From Nocardioides humi (lineage in GTDB: Bacteria > Actinomycetota > Actinomycetes > Propionibacteriales > Nocardioidaceae): a DNA stretch of 64,000 bases. Position 1 is the stretch's first letter, and each line of letters starts with the position of its first letter. Shown here piece by piece: positions 38,269-48,710 of the stretch. The notes below the pieces were generated by a model, which was not told the origin of the DNA, did not search any database, and saw nothing but the letters and a program-made list of their open reading frames with translations. The stretch spans positions 5,512,501 through 5,576,500 of the forward strand of contig NZ_CP041146.1 of assembly GCF_006494775.1 (NCBI RefSeq). The letters are read 5' to 3'. The position numbers were made by a program, and so were the translations under genes.

Positions 38269-41200
38269 GTGCGGATCGCACTGCTGTCCACGTCCGACAC
38301 CGACCTGCTCTCGGCGCGCGCGAGCGGTGCCGACTACGGCTGGGCGAACCCCTCGCGCAGCGACCTCGCCGCCCTCGTCGCTTCGGCCGAGGGCGCCGAC
38401 CTGGTCGTCGTACGGCTGCTCGGCTCCCCCCAGCAGTACGACGCCGAGCTGGCCGCGCTGCGCGGTGCGGGCCGCCCGCTCGTGGTGCTGGGCGGCGAGC
38501 TCACGCCCAGCGCGGAGCTGATGGAGGCCTCGACCGTCCCGGTCGGGATCGCCGCCGAGGCGCACCGCTACCTCGCCGAGGGCGGGCCGCGGAATCTCGC
38601 ACAGCTGCACCGCTTCCTCTCCGACACCGTGCTGCTCACCGGTGAGGGCTTCGAGCCGCCGGAGGTCATCCCCGCCTGGGGCCTGGTCGAGCGGGACGCT
38701 GCGGCCGGCGACCGGGCGCGGGTCGGCGTGCTGTTCTACCGCGCCCACCAGGCCAGCGGGAACACCGCCTTCGTGCACGCCCTGTGCGACGCGATGGACG
38801 CCACCGGCACCGCGGTCGGGGTGCCGATCTTCGCGGGCTCGCTGCGGGCGGCGCCGGACGAGCTGTTCGACGCCCTGGGCGACCTCGACGCCCTGGTCGT
38901 CACCGTGCTCGCCGCGGGCGGCTCGACGCCCGCCGCCGCGAGCGCGGGCGGGGACGACGAGACCTGGGACGTCGAGCGGATCGCCGCCCTCGACATCCCC
39001 GTCCTGCAGGGCCTGTGCCTGACCAGCAGCCGCGCGGAGTGGGAGGCCTCCGACGACGGCGTCACCCCGCTCGACTACGCCAACCAGGTCGCGATCCCCG
39101 AGTTCGACGGGCGGATCAGCACGGCGCCGTTCTCGTTCAAGGAGCTGGACGACGAGGGGCTGCCGTCGTACGTCGCGGACCCGGAGCGGTGCGCGCGCGT
39201 CGCCGGGCTGGCGGCCAACTACGCACGACTTCGCCGGGTGCCGAACGGCGAGAAGCGACTCGCGCTGATGCTCTCGGCGTACCCGACCAAGCACTCCCGG
39301 GTCGGCAACGCCGTCGGCCTCGACACCCCGGTGTCCGCGGTCCGGCTGCTGCGCCGGCTCGCGGAGCAGGGCTACGACCTGGGCGGCGAGAACGAGGTGA
39401 CCCGGATCCTCGCGATGTCCGACGACACCGAGGCGGGCGACGCGCTGATCCACGCGCTGATCGCGGCCGGCGGGCAGGACGAGGAGTGGCTGACCTCGGC
39501 GCAGCTCACGGACGCGCACGTGCGGATCTCCGCCGCGGACTACGCGGCGTGGACCGCCGACCTCCCCAACGACCTGCGCGAGGCGATGGTCGAGGCATGG
39601 GGACCGGCCCCGGGTCGGCTGTTCGTCAACGACAGCGACGAGATCGTGCTCGCGACCCTGCAGGCCGGCAACGTCGTGCTGCTCATCCAGCCGCCCCGGG
39701 GCTTCGGCGAGAATCCGGTCGCGATCTACCACGACCCCGAGCTCGCGCCGTCGCACCACTACCTGGCGGCGTACCGCTGGGTCGGAGCACCTGCCGGAAA
39801 TGGGGGCTGGGGGCGGATGCCGTCGTGCATCTCGGCAAGCACGGCTCGATGGAGTGGCTGCCCGGAAAGAACGCAGCGCTGTCCGCGTCCTGCGCGACCG
39901 ACGCGGCGATCGGCAGCATGCCGCTGATCTACCCCTTCCTCGTCAACGACCCGGGTGAGGGCGCGCAGGCCAAGCGCCGGGCGCGGGCGACGATCATCGA
40001 CCACCTGGTGCCGCCGATGGCGCGCGCCGAGAGCTACGGCGACATCGCGCGGCTCGAGGGCCTGCTGGAGGAGTACGACAAGATCTCCGCGATGGACCCG
40101 GGCAAGCTGGCCGCCATCCGCGGCGAGATCTGGCAGCTGATGCACGCCGCCGAGCTGCATCGCGACCTCGGCCTCGAGGAGGCGCCCGAGGACGACGACT
40201 TCGACGACTTCCTGCTCCATGTCGACGGCTGGCTGTGCGAGATCAAGGACGTCCAGATCCGCGACGGGCTGCACGTCCTCGGCCAGGCGCCCGAGGGGGA
40301 GGCCCGGGTCAACCTGGTGCTCGCGATCCTGCGCGCGGCCCAGGTCTGGGGCGGCCAGGCGCAGGCGGTCCCGGGGCTGCGAGCCGCGCTCGGGCTGGCT
40401 CCCGACGCGCCGACGACCGAGGTCGACCGGGTCGAGGCCGAGGCCCGCGAGCTGGTCGAGGCGATGGAGAAGGCCGCGTGGGACCCCGCGCGGGTCGCGG
40501 ACCTGCATGCGTCGGAGGAGGTGCGCCGGGTGCTGGCCTTCGCGGCCACGGAGGTCGTGCCGCGGCTGGCCCGCACCACCGACGAGCTCGACCACACCCT
40601 GCACGCCCTGTCCGGTGGGTTCGTGCCGGCCGGGCCGTCGGGCTCGCCGCTGCGCGGGCTGGTCAACGTGCTGCCGACCGGCCGCAACTTCTACACCGTC
40701 GACCCGCGCGCGGTCCCGTCGCGGCTGGCGTGGCAGACCGGCCAGGCGATGGCGGACTCGCTGGTGCAGCGCTACCTCTCGGAGGAGGGGGCGTACCCCG
40801 AGTCCGTCGGCTTGTCGGTGTGGGGTACGTCGGCCATGCGCACCTCCGGCGACGACATCGCCGAGGTGCTGGCACTGCTCGGCGTCCGGCCGGAGTGGGA
40901 CGAGGCGTCGCGTCGCGTGCACGCGCTGACGGTGGTGCCGCTGGAGGAGCTCGGGCGGCCGCGCATCGATGTCACCGTGCGGATCTCCGGGTTCTTCCGC
41001 GACGCCTTCCCGCACGTCGTGGCGATGCTGGACGACGCGGTGCAGCTGGTCGCCGAGCTGGACGAGCCGGAGGACCAGAACTTCGTCCGCGCCCACGCCG
41101 CCGCCGATCTCGCCTCGCACGGTGACCAGCGGCGGGCGACCACCCGGATCTTCGGCTCCAAGCCCGGCTCCTACGGCGCCGGCATCCTGCAGGCGGTCGA

Positions 41201-41870
41201 GTCCGGCACGTGGCGCGACGACGCCGACCTCGCCGAGGTCTACACCGCGTGGGGCGGCTTCGCGTACGGCCGCGACCTCGACGGCGTACCTGCCGCCGAC
41301 GACATGCGCGCCAACTACAAGCGGATCAAGGTCGCGGCGAAGAACATCGACACCCGCGAGCACGACATCGCCGACAGCGACGACTACTTCCAGTACCACG
41401 GCGGCATGGTCGCGACGATCCGCGCGCTGACCGGCTCCTCGCCCAAGGCGTATGTCGGCGACTCGACCACGCCGGACGCGGTGCGCACCCGGACCCTGCA
41501 GGAGGAGACCAACCGGGTCTTCCGCGCGCGCGTGGTGAACCCGCGCTGGATCGGCGCGATGCAGCGGCACGGCTACAAGGGCGCCTTCGAGCTGGCCGCG
41601 ACCGTCGACTACCTCTTCGGGTTCGACGCCACCGCCGGTGTGGTGCACGACTGGATGTACGAGTCGCTCGCCCAGTCCTACGTGCTGGACGAGACCAACC
41701 AGGAGTTCCTCCGCAAGTCGAACCCGTGGGCGCTGCGCAGCATCGTCGAGCGGCTGCACGAGGCGAAGGACCGCGGGCTGTGGGAGTCGCCGGATCCCGA
41801 GGTGCTGGCGGCGCTGCAGGCGGCGTACCTGGAGGTCGAGGGAGACCTGGAGGAGGGCGCTGGTGGCTGA
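38269..41870 (+). CDS. cobN: Cobaltochelatase subunit CobN (apparent frameshift)
   Basis: Large subunit of the aerobic-pathway cobalt chelatase, inserting Co2+ into hydrogenobyrinate a,c-diamide. Corrected length about 1200 residues, usual for CobN. Recognisable blocks: GVLFYRAHQASGNTAFV, LMLSAYPTKHSRVGNAVGLDTP, VVHLGKHGSMEWLPGK, YPFLVNDPGEGAQAKRRA and NPRWIGAMQRHGYKGAFELA. The frame is lost in the G5 run 39802-39806, just before the LGKHG block; one base repairs it. GTG start at 38269 sits under riboswitch control. The ATPase subunits CobS/CobT or ChlI/ChlD are not in the window. Confidence 0.93.
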
Positions 41871-42627
41871 GCGGGTCCGGGTCCTCGGCTTCGGGATGGG
41901 GCCGCAGCACGTCACGCCGGAGGTGGCGTCGGCGCTGGGGGAGTGCGACTACGCCCTCGCCGTGCAGAAGGGCTCGCCGGACCCGCTGCTCGAGGTGCGG
42001 CGCGCGGTGTGCGCGGCGCACGGCGTCGAGCTGGTCGTCGTACCCGATCCGGAGCGGGACCGCTCGCCCGGCCTCGACCGCGCGGGCTACGAGGGCGCCG
42101 TCGCCGACTGGTACGCCGCCCGGCTGGCCGCCTACCGGTCGGTGCTCTCGGCGCGGGGCGGCGTGTGCGCCTTCCTCGTCTGGGGCGACCCGTCGCTGTA
42201 CGACGGGACGATCCGGATCGTGCGCGAGCTGGGCGTGCCCTTCGACGTGCTGCCCGGCATCAGCGCTCCGCAGGTGCTGGCCGCGCGGCACGGGATCGTG
42301 CTGCACGAGGTCGGCGCGCCGGTGCACGTGACGACGGCGCGGCGGCTGCGGGCGGACGTGGCGACAGGCCAGCGGAATGTCGTGGTGATGCTGACCTCGG
42401 GCGTCGACCTGGACGGGTTCGAGGACTGGCGGGTCTGGTGGGGCGCGAACCTCGGCGGTGTGGGGGAGCGGCTGGTCTCCGGGCGGGTCGGCGACGTGGT
42501 CGGCGCGATCGCGGCGGAGCGGGAGTCGGCCAGGGACGAGGCCGGCTGGATGATGGACCTGTTCCTGCTGCGGGGACCGGTCGACGGGGGACCGGTCGAC
42601 GGGGGACCGGTCGATGGCGCTGCCTGA
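41863..42627 (+). CDS. cobF: Precorrin-6A synthase (deacetylating)
   Basis: SAM-dependent C1 methyltransferase of aerobic corrin synthesis, 254 residues. It has VRVLGFGMGPQHVTPEVA at the N-terminus, the FLVWGDPSLYDGTIRI SAM-site loop and PGISAPQVLAARHG, as in CobF. GTG at 41863 overlaps cobN by 8 bp. The C-terminus ends in an odd triple GPVDG repeat that overlaps the next gene. Confidence 0.92.
   Translation: MAERVRVLGFGMGPQHVTPEVASALGECDYALAVQKGSPDPLLEVRRAVCAAHGVELVVVPDPERDRSPGLDRAGYEGAVADWYAARLAAYRSVLSARGGVCAFLVWGDPSLYDGTIRIVRELGVPFDVLPGISAPQVLAARHGIVLHEVGAPVHVTTARRLRADVATGQRNVVVMLTSGVDLDGFEDWRVWWGANLGGVGERLVSGRVGDVVGAIAAERESARDEAGWMMDLFLLRGPVDGGPVDGGPVDGAA
42574..42618 (+). repeat. 15-bp tandem repeat at the cobF 3' end
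   Basis: Three 15-bp units starting GGACCGGTCGA at 42574, 42589 and 42604 encode (GPVDG)3. The last unit changes GAC GG to GAT GG, which creates the ATG start of the ferredoxin-like gene at 42614. Confidence 0.85.
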
Positions 42628-42976
42628 GCGGGACGTGCTGCTGTGCCGCGACTGCTGCTGCGGTACCTCCGGGAAGCACCCGGGCGTCGACCACCGGGCC
42701 CAGCGCGACGAGATCGAGGCGCTCGACGACCCGGCCGGACGGCGCGGACCGCGGGTCAGGGTGCGCGTGGTCGACTGCCTCGACGAGTGCGACCGGTCGA
42801 ACGTCGTACTGGTCCGGGACTTCACGTGGTTCCCCGGCGGCCGGCGACCGAAGGACTTCTGGCTCGGTGGAGTGCTCTCCTCGGGTGCCACGGAGGCGGT
42901 CGTCGCGTGGGTGCGCGCCGGCGGCCCGGTGCCGGCCGTCCTGGAGCGGCACGTGTTCCGGGGGAAGCGCGGATGA
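42614..42976 (+). CDS. (2Fe-2S) ferredoxin-domain protein
   Basis: A 120-residue thioredoxin-like ferredoxin-domain protein. Cysteines lie in LLCRDCCCGTSGKHP near the N-terminus and VVDCLDECDRSN near residue 54, a plausible 2Fe-2S site. Similar small proteins occur in actinobacterial cobalamin operons, where a redox role (for example in cobalt reduction) is suspected but not shown to my knowledge. Overlaps cobF by 14 bp. Confidence 0.8.
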   Translation: MALPERDVLLCRDCCCGTSGKHPGVDHRAQRDEIEALDDPAGRRGPRVRVRVVDCLDECDRSNVVLVRDFTWFPGGRRPKDFWLGGVLSSGATEAVVAWVRAGGPVPAVLERHVFRGKRG

Positions 42977-43012
42977 GTCCCTTGAGCCTCACGCGTCACA
43001 GCGGGCGGGCAG

Positions 43013-43080
43013 TTCATGCGCTTGTCAGGTGTTGCAACCCCCGACAAGCGCATGAATCCCCGGATGTCCGGGGATTCATG
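43013..43080 (+). promoter_or_regulatory. Overlapping, mutually exclusive hairpins between the ferredoxin gene and cobQ
   Basis: Hairpin 1: TTCATGCGCTTGTC (43013-43026) pairs with GACAAGCGCATGAA (43043-43056), 14 bp. Hairpin 2: CATGAATCCCCGG (43051-43063) pairs with CCGGGGATTCATG (43068-43080), 13 bp, 4-nt loop. They share 43051-43056, so both cannot form at full length. Located 37-127 bp after the ferredoxin gene stop and 24 bp before cobQ. It fills most of the 127-bp gap, the only sizeable break in the operon. Confidence 0.75.
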
Positions 43081-43103
43081 CAGCCGGCCCGCCGGAGCCG
43101 CGG

Positions 43104-44504
43104 ATGAGCCGCGCCGGAGCACTCCTGGTGGCCGGGATGACGTCGGACGCGGGGAAGAGCGTGGTGACGACCGGGCTGTGCCGGGCGTTCGCGCGGCGGG
43201 GGATCCGGGTGGCGCCGTACAAGGCGCAGAACATGTCCAACAACTCGATGGTCGTCCGCGGCCCCGGTGGCGAGCCCGGCGAGATCGGCCGGGCGCAGTG
43301 GGTGCAGGCCCTCGCCGCCGACGCCGAGCCCGAGGTGGCGATGAACCCCGTCCTGCTCAAGCCCGGCAGCGACCGCCGCAGCCATGTGGTGCGGATGGGG
43401 CGGCCGGACGGGGAGGTCTCCTCCCGCGACTGGCACGACGGCCGGCAGCGTCTGGCCGAGACCGCGTTCGAGGCGTTCGACGACCTCCGCGCGCGCTTCG
43501 ACCTGGTGGTCGCCGAGGGGGCGGGGAGCCCGGCGGAGATCAACCTGCGGGCGAGCGACTACGTCAACATGGGTCTCGCCCGGCACGGCGACGTGCCGAC
43601 GATCGTGGTCGGCGACATCGACCGCGGCGGCTGGTTCGCCTCGGCGTACGGCACCCTGATGCTGCTCGAGCCCGAGGACCGGGCGCTGATCAAGGGGTAC
43701 GTCGTCAACAGGTTCCGCGGCGACGTCGAGCTGCTGCGGCCGGGGCTCGCCGACCTGCAGCAGCGCACCGGCCGGCCGACCTACGGCGTGCTGCCGTGGC
43801 ACCCCGACCTGTGGCTGGACTCCGAGGACGCGCTCGACCTCGCCGGCCGCCGCGCCGCGCCCGACGCAGGGCGGGCGGCGCGGAGGGTCGCCGTGGTCCG
43901 GCTGCCCCGGATCAGCAACTTCACCGACGTCGACGCGCTCGGGCTGGAGCCGGGCCTGGACGTGGAGTTCGTCTCCGACCCGGCGCGGTTGGCCGACGCG
44001 GACCTGGTCGTGCTCCCCGGCAGCCGCGCGACCCTCGCCGACCTGGCCTGGCTGCGGGAGCGCGGCCTCGACGCGGCCATCGTCCGCCATGCGCGCGCCG
44101 GACGGCCGGTGCTCGGCATCTGCGGCGGCTGCCAGATGCTCGGCGCGCGGATCGAGGACCCCGAGGGCGTCGAGGGCACGGCGGGCGCGGCGGTCGACGG
44201 GCTCGGCCTGCTCGACCTCACCACGACGTTCGGCCCGGAGAAGCGGCTCGTCCTCCACGAGCCGGCCGGGTACGAGATCCACCACGGCCGGATCACCGGC
44301 CCCACCACCCGGGGCACGGTCACCGGGACGATGGTGCACGGCAGCCTGGAGGACGACGGCACCCGCGCGGCCTACCTCGCGGACCACCTCGGCATCCCCA
44401 GCGCAGCGTCCTTCCCCGCCGCCCGCGCCGCCCGGCTCGACCTGCTCGGCGACCTCGTCGAGGAGCACCTCGACCTCGACGCGCTGCTGGAGCTCACCCG
44501 ATGA
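43104..44504 (+). CDS. cobQ: Cobyric acid synthase
   Basis: Glutamine-dependent amidase that amidates four side chains of adenosylcobyrinate a,c-diamide. The 466-residue protein has the N-terminal ATP-binding [29 protein letters not shown], the [15 protein letters not shown]g/ATP site, and a C-terminal class I glutaminase with Cys in [10 protein letters not shown] and His in [12 protein letters not shown] at 43104; stop overlaps cobK (ATGA). Confidence 0.95.
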   Translation: MSRAGALLVAGMTSDAGKSVVTTGLCRAFARRGIRVAPYKAQNMSNNSMVVRGPGGEPGEIGRAQWVQALAADAEPEVAMNPVLLKPGSDRRSHVVRMGRPDGEVSSRDWHDGRQRLAETAFEAFDDLRARFDLVVAEGAGSPAEINLRASDYVNMGLARHGDVPTIVVGDIDRGGWFASAYGTLMLLEPEDRALIKGYVVNRFRGDVELLRPGLADLQQRTGRPTYGVLPWHPDLWLDSEDALDLAGRRAAPDAGRAARRVAVVRLPRISNFTDVDALGLEPGLDVEFVSDPARLADADLVVLPGSRATLADLAWLRERGLDAAIVRHARAGRPVLGICGGCQMLGARIEDPEGVEGTAGAAVDGLGLLDLTTTFGPEKRLVLHEPAGYEIHHGRITGPTTRGTVTGTMVHGSLEDDGTRAAYLADHLGIPSAASFPAARAARLDLLGDLVEEHLDLDALLELTR

Positions 44505-45234
44505 CGGGGCCGAGGGTGCTGCTGCTCGGCGGCACCGGCGAGGCCCGCGACCTCGCCGCCCGGCTCGTCGCCGAGGGCATCCCGGTGGTCTCCTCCCTCG
44601 CCGGCCGGGTCGCCCGCCCCGGCTCCCGGAGGGCGAGGTGCGGATCGGCGGCTTCGGCGGTGTCGACGGCTTCCGCGCGGCGCTCGCCGGCTTCGACGCG
44701 GTCGTCGACGCCACCCACCCGTTCGCCCAGGGCATCAGCCGCAACGCCGCCGCGGCCTGCGCCGCCGAGGAGATCCCGCTGCTGCGGCTGGAGCGCCCGG
44801 GCTGGGCCGACCGCGCCCGGCAGAGCTGGATCTGGGTCGACACCCACGAGCAGGCCGCGACCGTCGCCGGCGAGCTCGGCAGCCGCCCGTTCCTCACCGT
44901 CGGCCGGCAGGAGCTGGCCCGGTTCGTCCCGGCGCTGGCCGAGCGCCGGGTGCTGGCGCGGGTCGTCGATCCGCCGGACATCGCGCTCCCGCCCGACTGG
45001 GAGCTGCTCACCTCCCGTGGGCCCTACACCCTCGAGGGCGAGCGGGACCTGCTGGCCGGCCGGGACGTCCTCGTCACCAAGGACTCCGGCGGCGAGCACA
45101 CCTGGCCCAAGCTGGCGGCCGCCGCCGAGCTCGGCCTCCCCGTCGTCGTCGTACGACGCCCGCCCGCCCCGCCCGGCGTCGCCACGGTCCACGACGTCGC
45201 GGACGCGATGGCCTGGCTCGACGAACTCGCGTAG
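44501..45234 (+). CDS. cobK: Precorrin-6A reductase (apparent frameshift)
   Basis: NAD(P)H-dependent reductase of precorrin-6A, corrected length 244 residues. [16 protein letters not shown] is the nucleotide-binding start; [20 protein letters not shown] and [28 protein letters not shown] are typical CobK/CbiJ blocks. The first ~42 residues and the rest are in different frames, joined by adding one C to the run 44627-44630. Last gene of the cobN operon. Confidence 0.92.
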
Positions 45235-45281
45235 CCTCACGCTCCACCACGTGGTCACACTGACGTGACCTGCCTCACGAC

Positions 45282-45307
45282 TGATGGGATGGACCCACCA
45301 TCCATCA
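45282..45307 (+). promoter_or_regulatory. Hairpin in the pyc 5' leader
   Basis: TGATGG(G)ATGG (45282-45292) pairs with CCATCCATCA (45298-45307), a 10-bp stem with one bulged G and a 5-nt loop, 21 bases before the TTG start. It may end transcription from cobK or act on pyc translation. It lies within the 93-bp cobK-pyc gap. Confidence 0.5.
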
Positions 45308-45327
45308 GCAGAGCGAGGAGTCGTCAG

Positions 45328-48300
45328 TTGTTCTCGAAGGTTCTGGTCGCCAACCGCGGGGAGATCGCCATCCGAGCGTTCCGCGCGGCGTACGAGCTGG
45401 GCGCCACCACCGTGGCCGTCTTCCCGTACGAGGACCGGGGTTCCGAGCACCGTCTCAAGGCCGACGAGGCCTACGAGATCGGTGAGCGGGGGCACCCGGT
45501 CCGCAGTTACCTCGATCCGGACGCGATCGTCGCGGCCGCCGTGCAGTGCGGCGCCGACGCGATCTATCCGGGCTACGGGTTCCTCTCGGAGAACCCCGCC
45601 CTCGCCGAGGCGTGCGCCGCGGCCGGCATCACGTTCATCGGTCCCACGGCCGAGGTCCTCACCCTGACCGGCAACAAGGCCCGCGCGATCGCGGCCGCCA
45701 AGGCCGCCGGCGTGCCGACCCTGCAGAGCGTCGACCCGTCCACCGACGTCGACGCGCTGCTGGCCGAGGCCGAGGCGATCCCGGCGCCGCTGTTCGTCAA
45801 GGCCGTCGCCGGCGGCGGGGGGCGCGGCATGCGGCGGGTCGACGACCGCGCCCAGCTGCGGGAGGCGATCGAGACCTGCATGCGCGAGGGCGAGGCCGCC
45901 TTCGGCGACCCGACCGTCTTCATCGAGCAGGCGGTCGTCGACCCGCGGCACATCGAGGTGCAGGTCCTCGCCGACGGGGAGGGCGATGTCATCCACCTCT
46001 TCGAGCGCGACTGCTCGGTCCAGCGCCGCCACCAGAAGGTGGTCGAGATCGCGCCCGCGCCCAACCTCGACCCCGCGCTGCGCGAGCGCATCTGCGCGGA
46101 CGCCGTGCGGTTCGCCCGCGAGATCGGCTACAAGAACGCCGGCACGGTGGAGTTCCTGCTCGATCCCGACGGGAACTACGTGTTCATCGAGATGAACCCG
46201 CGGATCCAGGTCGAGCACACGGTGACCGAGGAGGTCACCGACGTCGACCTGGTCCAGTCCCAGATGCGGATCGCCTCCGGCGAGACGCTGGCCGACCTCG
46301 GTCTCTCGCAGGACACCGTGCGGCTGCGCGGGGCGGCGCTGCAGTGCCGGATCACCACCGAGGACCCCGCGAACGGGTTCCGGCCCGACACGGGCACCAT
46401 CACGGCGTACCGCTCGCCGGGTGGCGCCGGCGTCCGGATCGACGGCGGTACGACCTTCACCGGCGCCGAGATCAGCCCGCACTTCGACTCGATGCTGGCC
46501 AAGCTGACCTGTCGCGGCCGCACCTTCGCCGACGCGGTCGCCCGGTCGCGGCGCGCGGTCGCGGAGTTCCGGATCCGGGGAGTGGCGACGAACGTCCCCT
46601 TCCTGCAGGCGCTCCTCGACGACCCGGACTTCGCGGCCGGGCGGGTCACGACGAGCTTCATCGAGACCCACCCCGAGCTGCTGACCGCCCGCGCGTCGGG
46701 CGACCGCGGGACCCGGCTGCTCACCTATCTGGCCGATGTGACGGTCAACCAGCCGCACGGCGCGGTCCCGGTGAGCATCGCGCCCGTCGCCAAGCTGCCC
46801 GCCGCCGATCTCGCGGCCGCGCCGCCCGACGGGTCCCGCCAGCGGCTGCTCGCCCTCGGGCCGGAGGCGTTCGCGGCCGAGCTGCGGGCCCGCTCCGGCG
46901 TGGCCGTCACGGACACGACCTTCCGCGACGCCCACCAGTCGCTGCTCGCCACCCGGGTCCGCACCCACGACCTGCTCGGCGTCGCCGGCCACGTCGCCCG
47001 GCTCACGCCGCAGCTGTGGTCGCTGGAGTGCTGGGGCGGGGCGACCTACGACGTCGCCCTGCGCTTCCTCTCCGAGGACCCGTGGGACCGGCTGGCCCGG
47101 CTGCGGGAGGCGGTGCCGAACATCTGCCTGCAGATGCTGCTGCGCGGGCGCAACACGGTCGGCTACACGCCGTACCCGACCTCCGTGACGAACGCCTTCG
47201 TGGCCGAGGCCGCCGGCACCGGCATCGACGTGTTCCGGATCTTCGACGCCCTCAACGACGTCGAGCAGATGCGGCCCGCGATCGAGGCGGTGCGGGCCAC
47301 CGGCACCAGCGTGGCCGAGGTGGCGCTGTGCTACACCGGCGACCTGTCCTCGCCGGAGGAGAGCCTCTACACGCTCGACTACTACCTGCGCCTGGCCGAG
47401 CGGATCGCCGACGCGGGGGCGCACGTGCTGGCGATCAAGGACATGGCCGGACTGCTGCGGGCGCCGGCCGCGACGACCCTGGTCACGGCGCTGCGGGAGC
47501 GGTTCGACCTGCCGGTCCACCTGCACACCCACGACACCGCCGGCGGCCAGCTCGCCACCCTCACCGCGGCGATCGCGGCCGGGGTCGACGCCGTGGACGC
47601 CGCCACCGCGGCCATGGCCGGCACCACCTCCCAGCCGCCGCTGTCGTCCCTGGTGGCGGCCACCGACCACGGTCCCCGCGAGACCGGGCTGGACCTGGCC
47701 GCGGTGAACGCGCTGGAGCCCTACTGGGAGGCGGTACGCCGGCTCTACGCCCCCTTCGAGTCGGGACTGCCCGCGCCGACCGGCCGGGTCTACCGCCACG
47801 AGATCCCGGGCGGCCAGCTCTCCAACCTGCGCCAGCAGGCGATCGCGCTGGGACTGGGGGAGAAGTTCGAGCAGGTCGAGGACATGTACGCCGCGGCCAA
47901 CGACATCCTCGGCCGGGTCCCCAAGGTCACCCCGTCGAGCAAGGTGATCGGCGACCTCGCGCTCGCGCTGGTCGCGGCGGGCGCGGATCCCGTGGCGTTC
48001 GCCGACGACCCGGCGTCGTACGACATCCCGGCGTCGGTGATCGGGTTCCTCCACGGCGAGCTCGGCGACCCGCCGGGCGGCTGGCCCGAGCCGTTCCGGA
48101 GCAAGGCGATCGCCGGGCGGTCCTGGACGCCGGCCGCCGAGGTGCTGTCGGCCGAGGACGAGGCCGGCCTGGCCGACGACCCGCAGGCCACCCTCAACCG
48201 GCTGCTGTTCCCCGGCCCGACCCGCGAGTACGAGGAGGCGCGCTCGCAGTGGGGCGACCTGTCCGTCGTACCGACCCGGGAGTTCCTCTACGGACTCCAG

Positions 48301-48705
48301 TCGGGTGAGGAGCACGCCGTGGAGCTCGCCGAGGGCAAGCAGCTGCTGCTCGGCGTCCAGGCCGTCAGCGAGCCCGACGAGCGCGGCTACCGCACCGTGA
48401 TGTGCACCCTCAACGGCCAGATCCGTCCCGTGTCGGTGCGCGACCGCTCCGTGTCCGCCGAGGTCGCCGCCGCCGAGAAGGCCGATCCCGCCCAGCCCGG
48501 CCACGTCGCCGCGCCCTTCCAGGGCGTCGTGTCGGTCGCGGTCGCCGAGGGGGACCAGGTGGCCGCCGGCGACACCGTCGCCACCATCGAGGCGATGAAG
48601 ATGGAGGCCGCCATCACCTCGCCCGTCGACGGCACCGTCCAGCGCGTCGCGCTCGCCGGGCCGCAGGCGGTCGAGGGAGGCGACCTCGTGCTGGTGGTCG
48701 GCTGA
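45328..48705 (+). CDS. pyc: Pyruvate carboxylase
   Basis: Single-chain biotin enzyme converting pyruvate and bicarbonate to oxaloacetate. It is 1125 residues, the normal length. Order: biotin carboxylase (KVLVANRGEIAIRAFRA, ATP loop VAGGGGRGMR, EMNPRIQVEHTVTE), carboxyltransferase (TDTTFRDAHQSLLATRVRT, KDMAGLLRAPA, HTHDTAGGQ), and C-terminal biotin domain with Lys in TIEAMKMEAA. Start taken as TTG 45328 with GAGGAG upstream, giving the family-standard MFSKVLVANRG N-terminus; the in-frame GTG at 45265 would add 21 unlikely residues. Confidence 0.95.
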   Translation: MFSKVLVANRGEIAIRAFRAAYELGATTVAVFPYEDRGSEHRLKADEAYEIGERGHPVRSYLDPDAIVAAAVQCGADAIYPGYGFLSENPALAEACAAAGITFIGPTAEVLTLTGNKARAIAAAKAAGVPTLQSVDPSTDVDALLAEAEAIPAPLFVKAVAGGGGRGMRRVDDRAQLREAIETCMREGEAAFGDPTVFIEQAVVDPRHIEVQVLADGEGDVIHLFERDCSVQRRHQKVVEIAPAPNLDPALRERICADAVRFAREIGYKNAGTVEFLLDPDGNYVFIEMNPRIQVEHTVTEEVTDVDLVQSQMRIASGETLADLGLSQDTVRLRGAALQCRITTEDPANGFRPDTGTITAYRSPGGAGVRIDGGTTFTGAEISPHFDSMLAKLTCRGRTFADAVARSRRAVAEFRIRGVATNVPFLQALLDDPDFAAGRVTTSFIETHPELLTARASGDRGTRLLTYLADVTVNQPHGAVPVSIAPVAKLPAADLAAAPPDGSRQRLLALGPEAFAAELRARSGVAVTDTTFRDAHQSLLATRVRTHDLLGVAGHVARLTPQLWSLECWGGATYDVALRFLSEDPWDRLARLREAVPNICLQMLLRGRNTVGYTPYPTSVTNAFVAEAAGTGIDVFRIFDALNDVEQMRPAIEAVRATGTSVAEVALCYTGDLSSPEESLYTLDYYLRLAERIADAGAHVLAIKDMAGLLRAPAATTLVTALRERFDLPVHLHTHDTAGGQLATLTAAIAAGVDAVDAATAAMAGTTSQPPLSSLVAATDHGPRETGLDLAAVNALEPYWEAVRRLYAPFESGLPAPTGRVYRHEIPGGQLSNLRQQAIALGLGEKFEQVEDMYAAANDILGRVPKVTPSSKVIGDLALALVAAGADPVAFADDPASYDIPASVIGFLHGELGDPPGGWPEPFRSKAIAGRSWTPAAEVLSAEDEAGLADDPQATLNRLLFPGPTREYEEARSQWGDLSVVPTREFLYGLQSGEEHAVELAEGKQLLLGVQAVSEPDERGYRTVMCTLNGQIRPVSVRDRSVSAEVAAAEKADPAQPGHVAAPFQGVVSVAVAEGDQVAAGDTVATIEAMKMEAAITSPVDGTVQRVALAGPQAVEGGDLVLVVG

Positions 48706-48710
48706 CCCTC

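Noticed and set aside
43013..43080. A third cobalamin riboswitch
   Set aside because: No GCCACTG core or B12 box; only two competing hairpins.
44494..48504. A 1336-codon open frame antisense to cobK and pyc
   Set aside because: A GC-codon-bias shadow of the real genes; Arg/Gly/Val/Asp low-complexity translation with no domain, while the plus strand encodes unmistakable pyruvate carboxylase.
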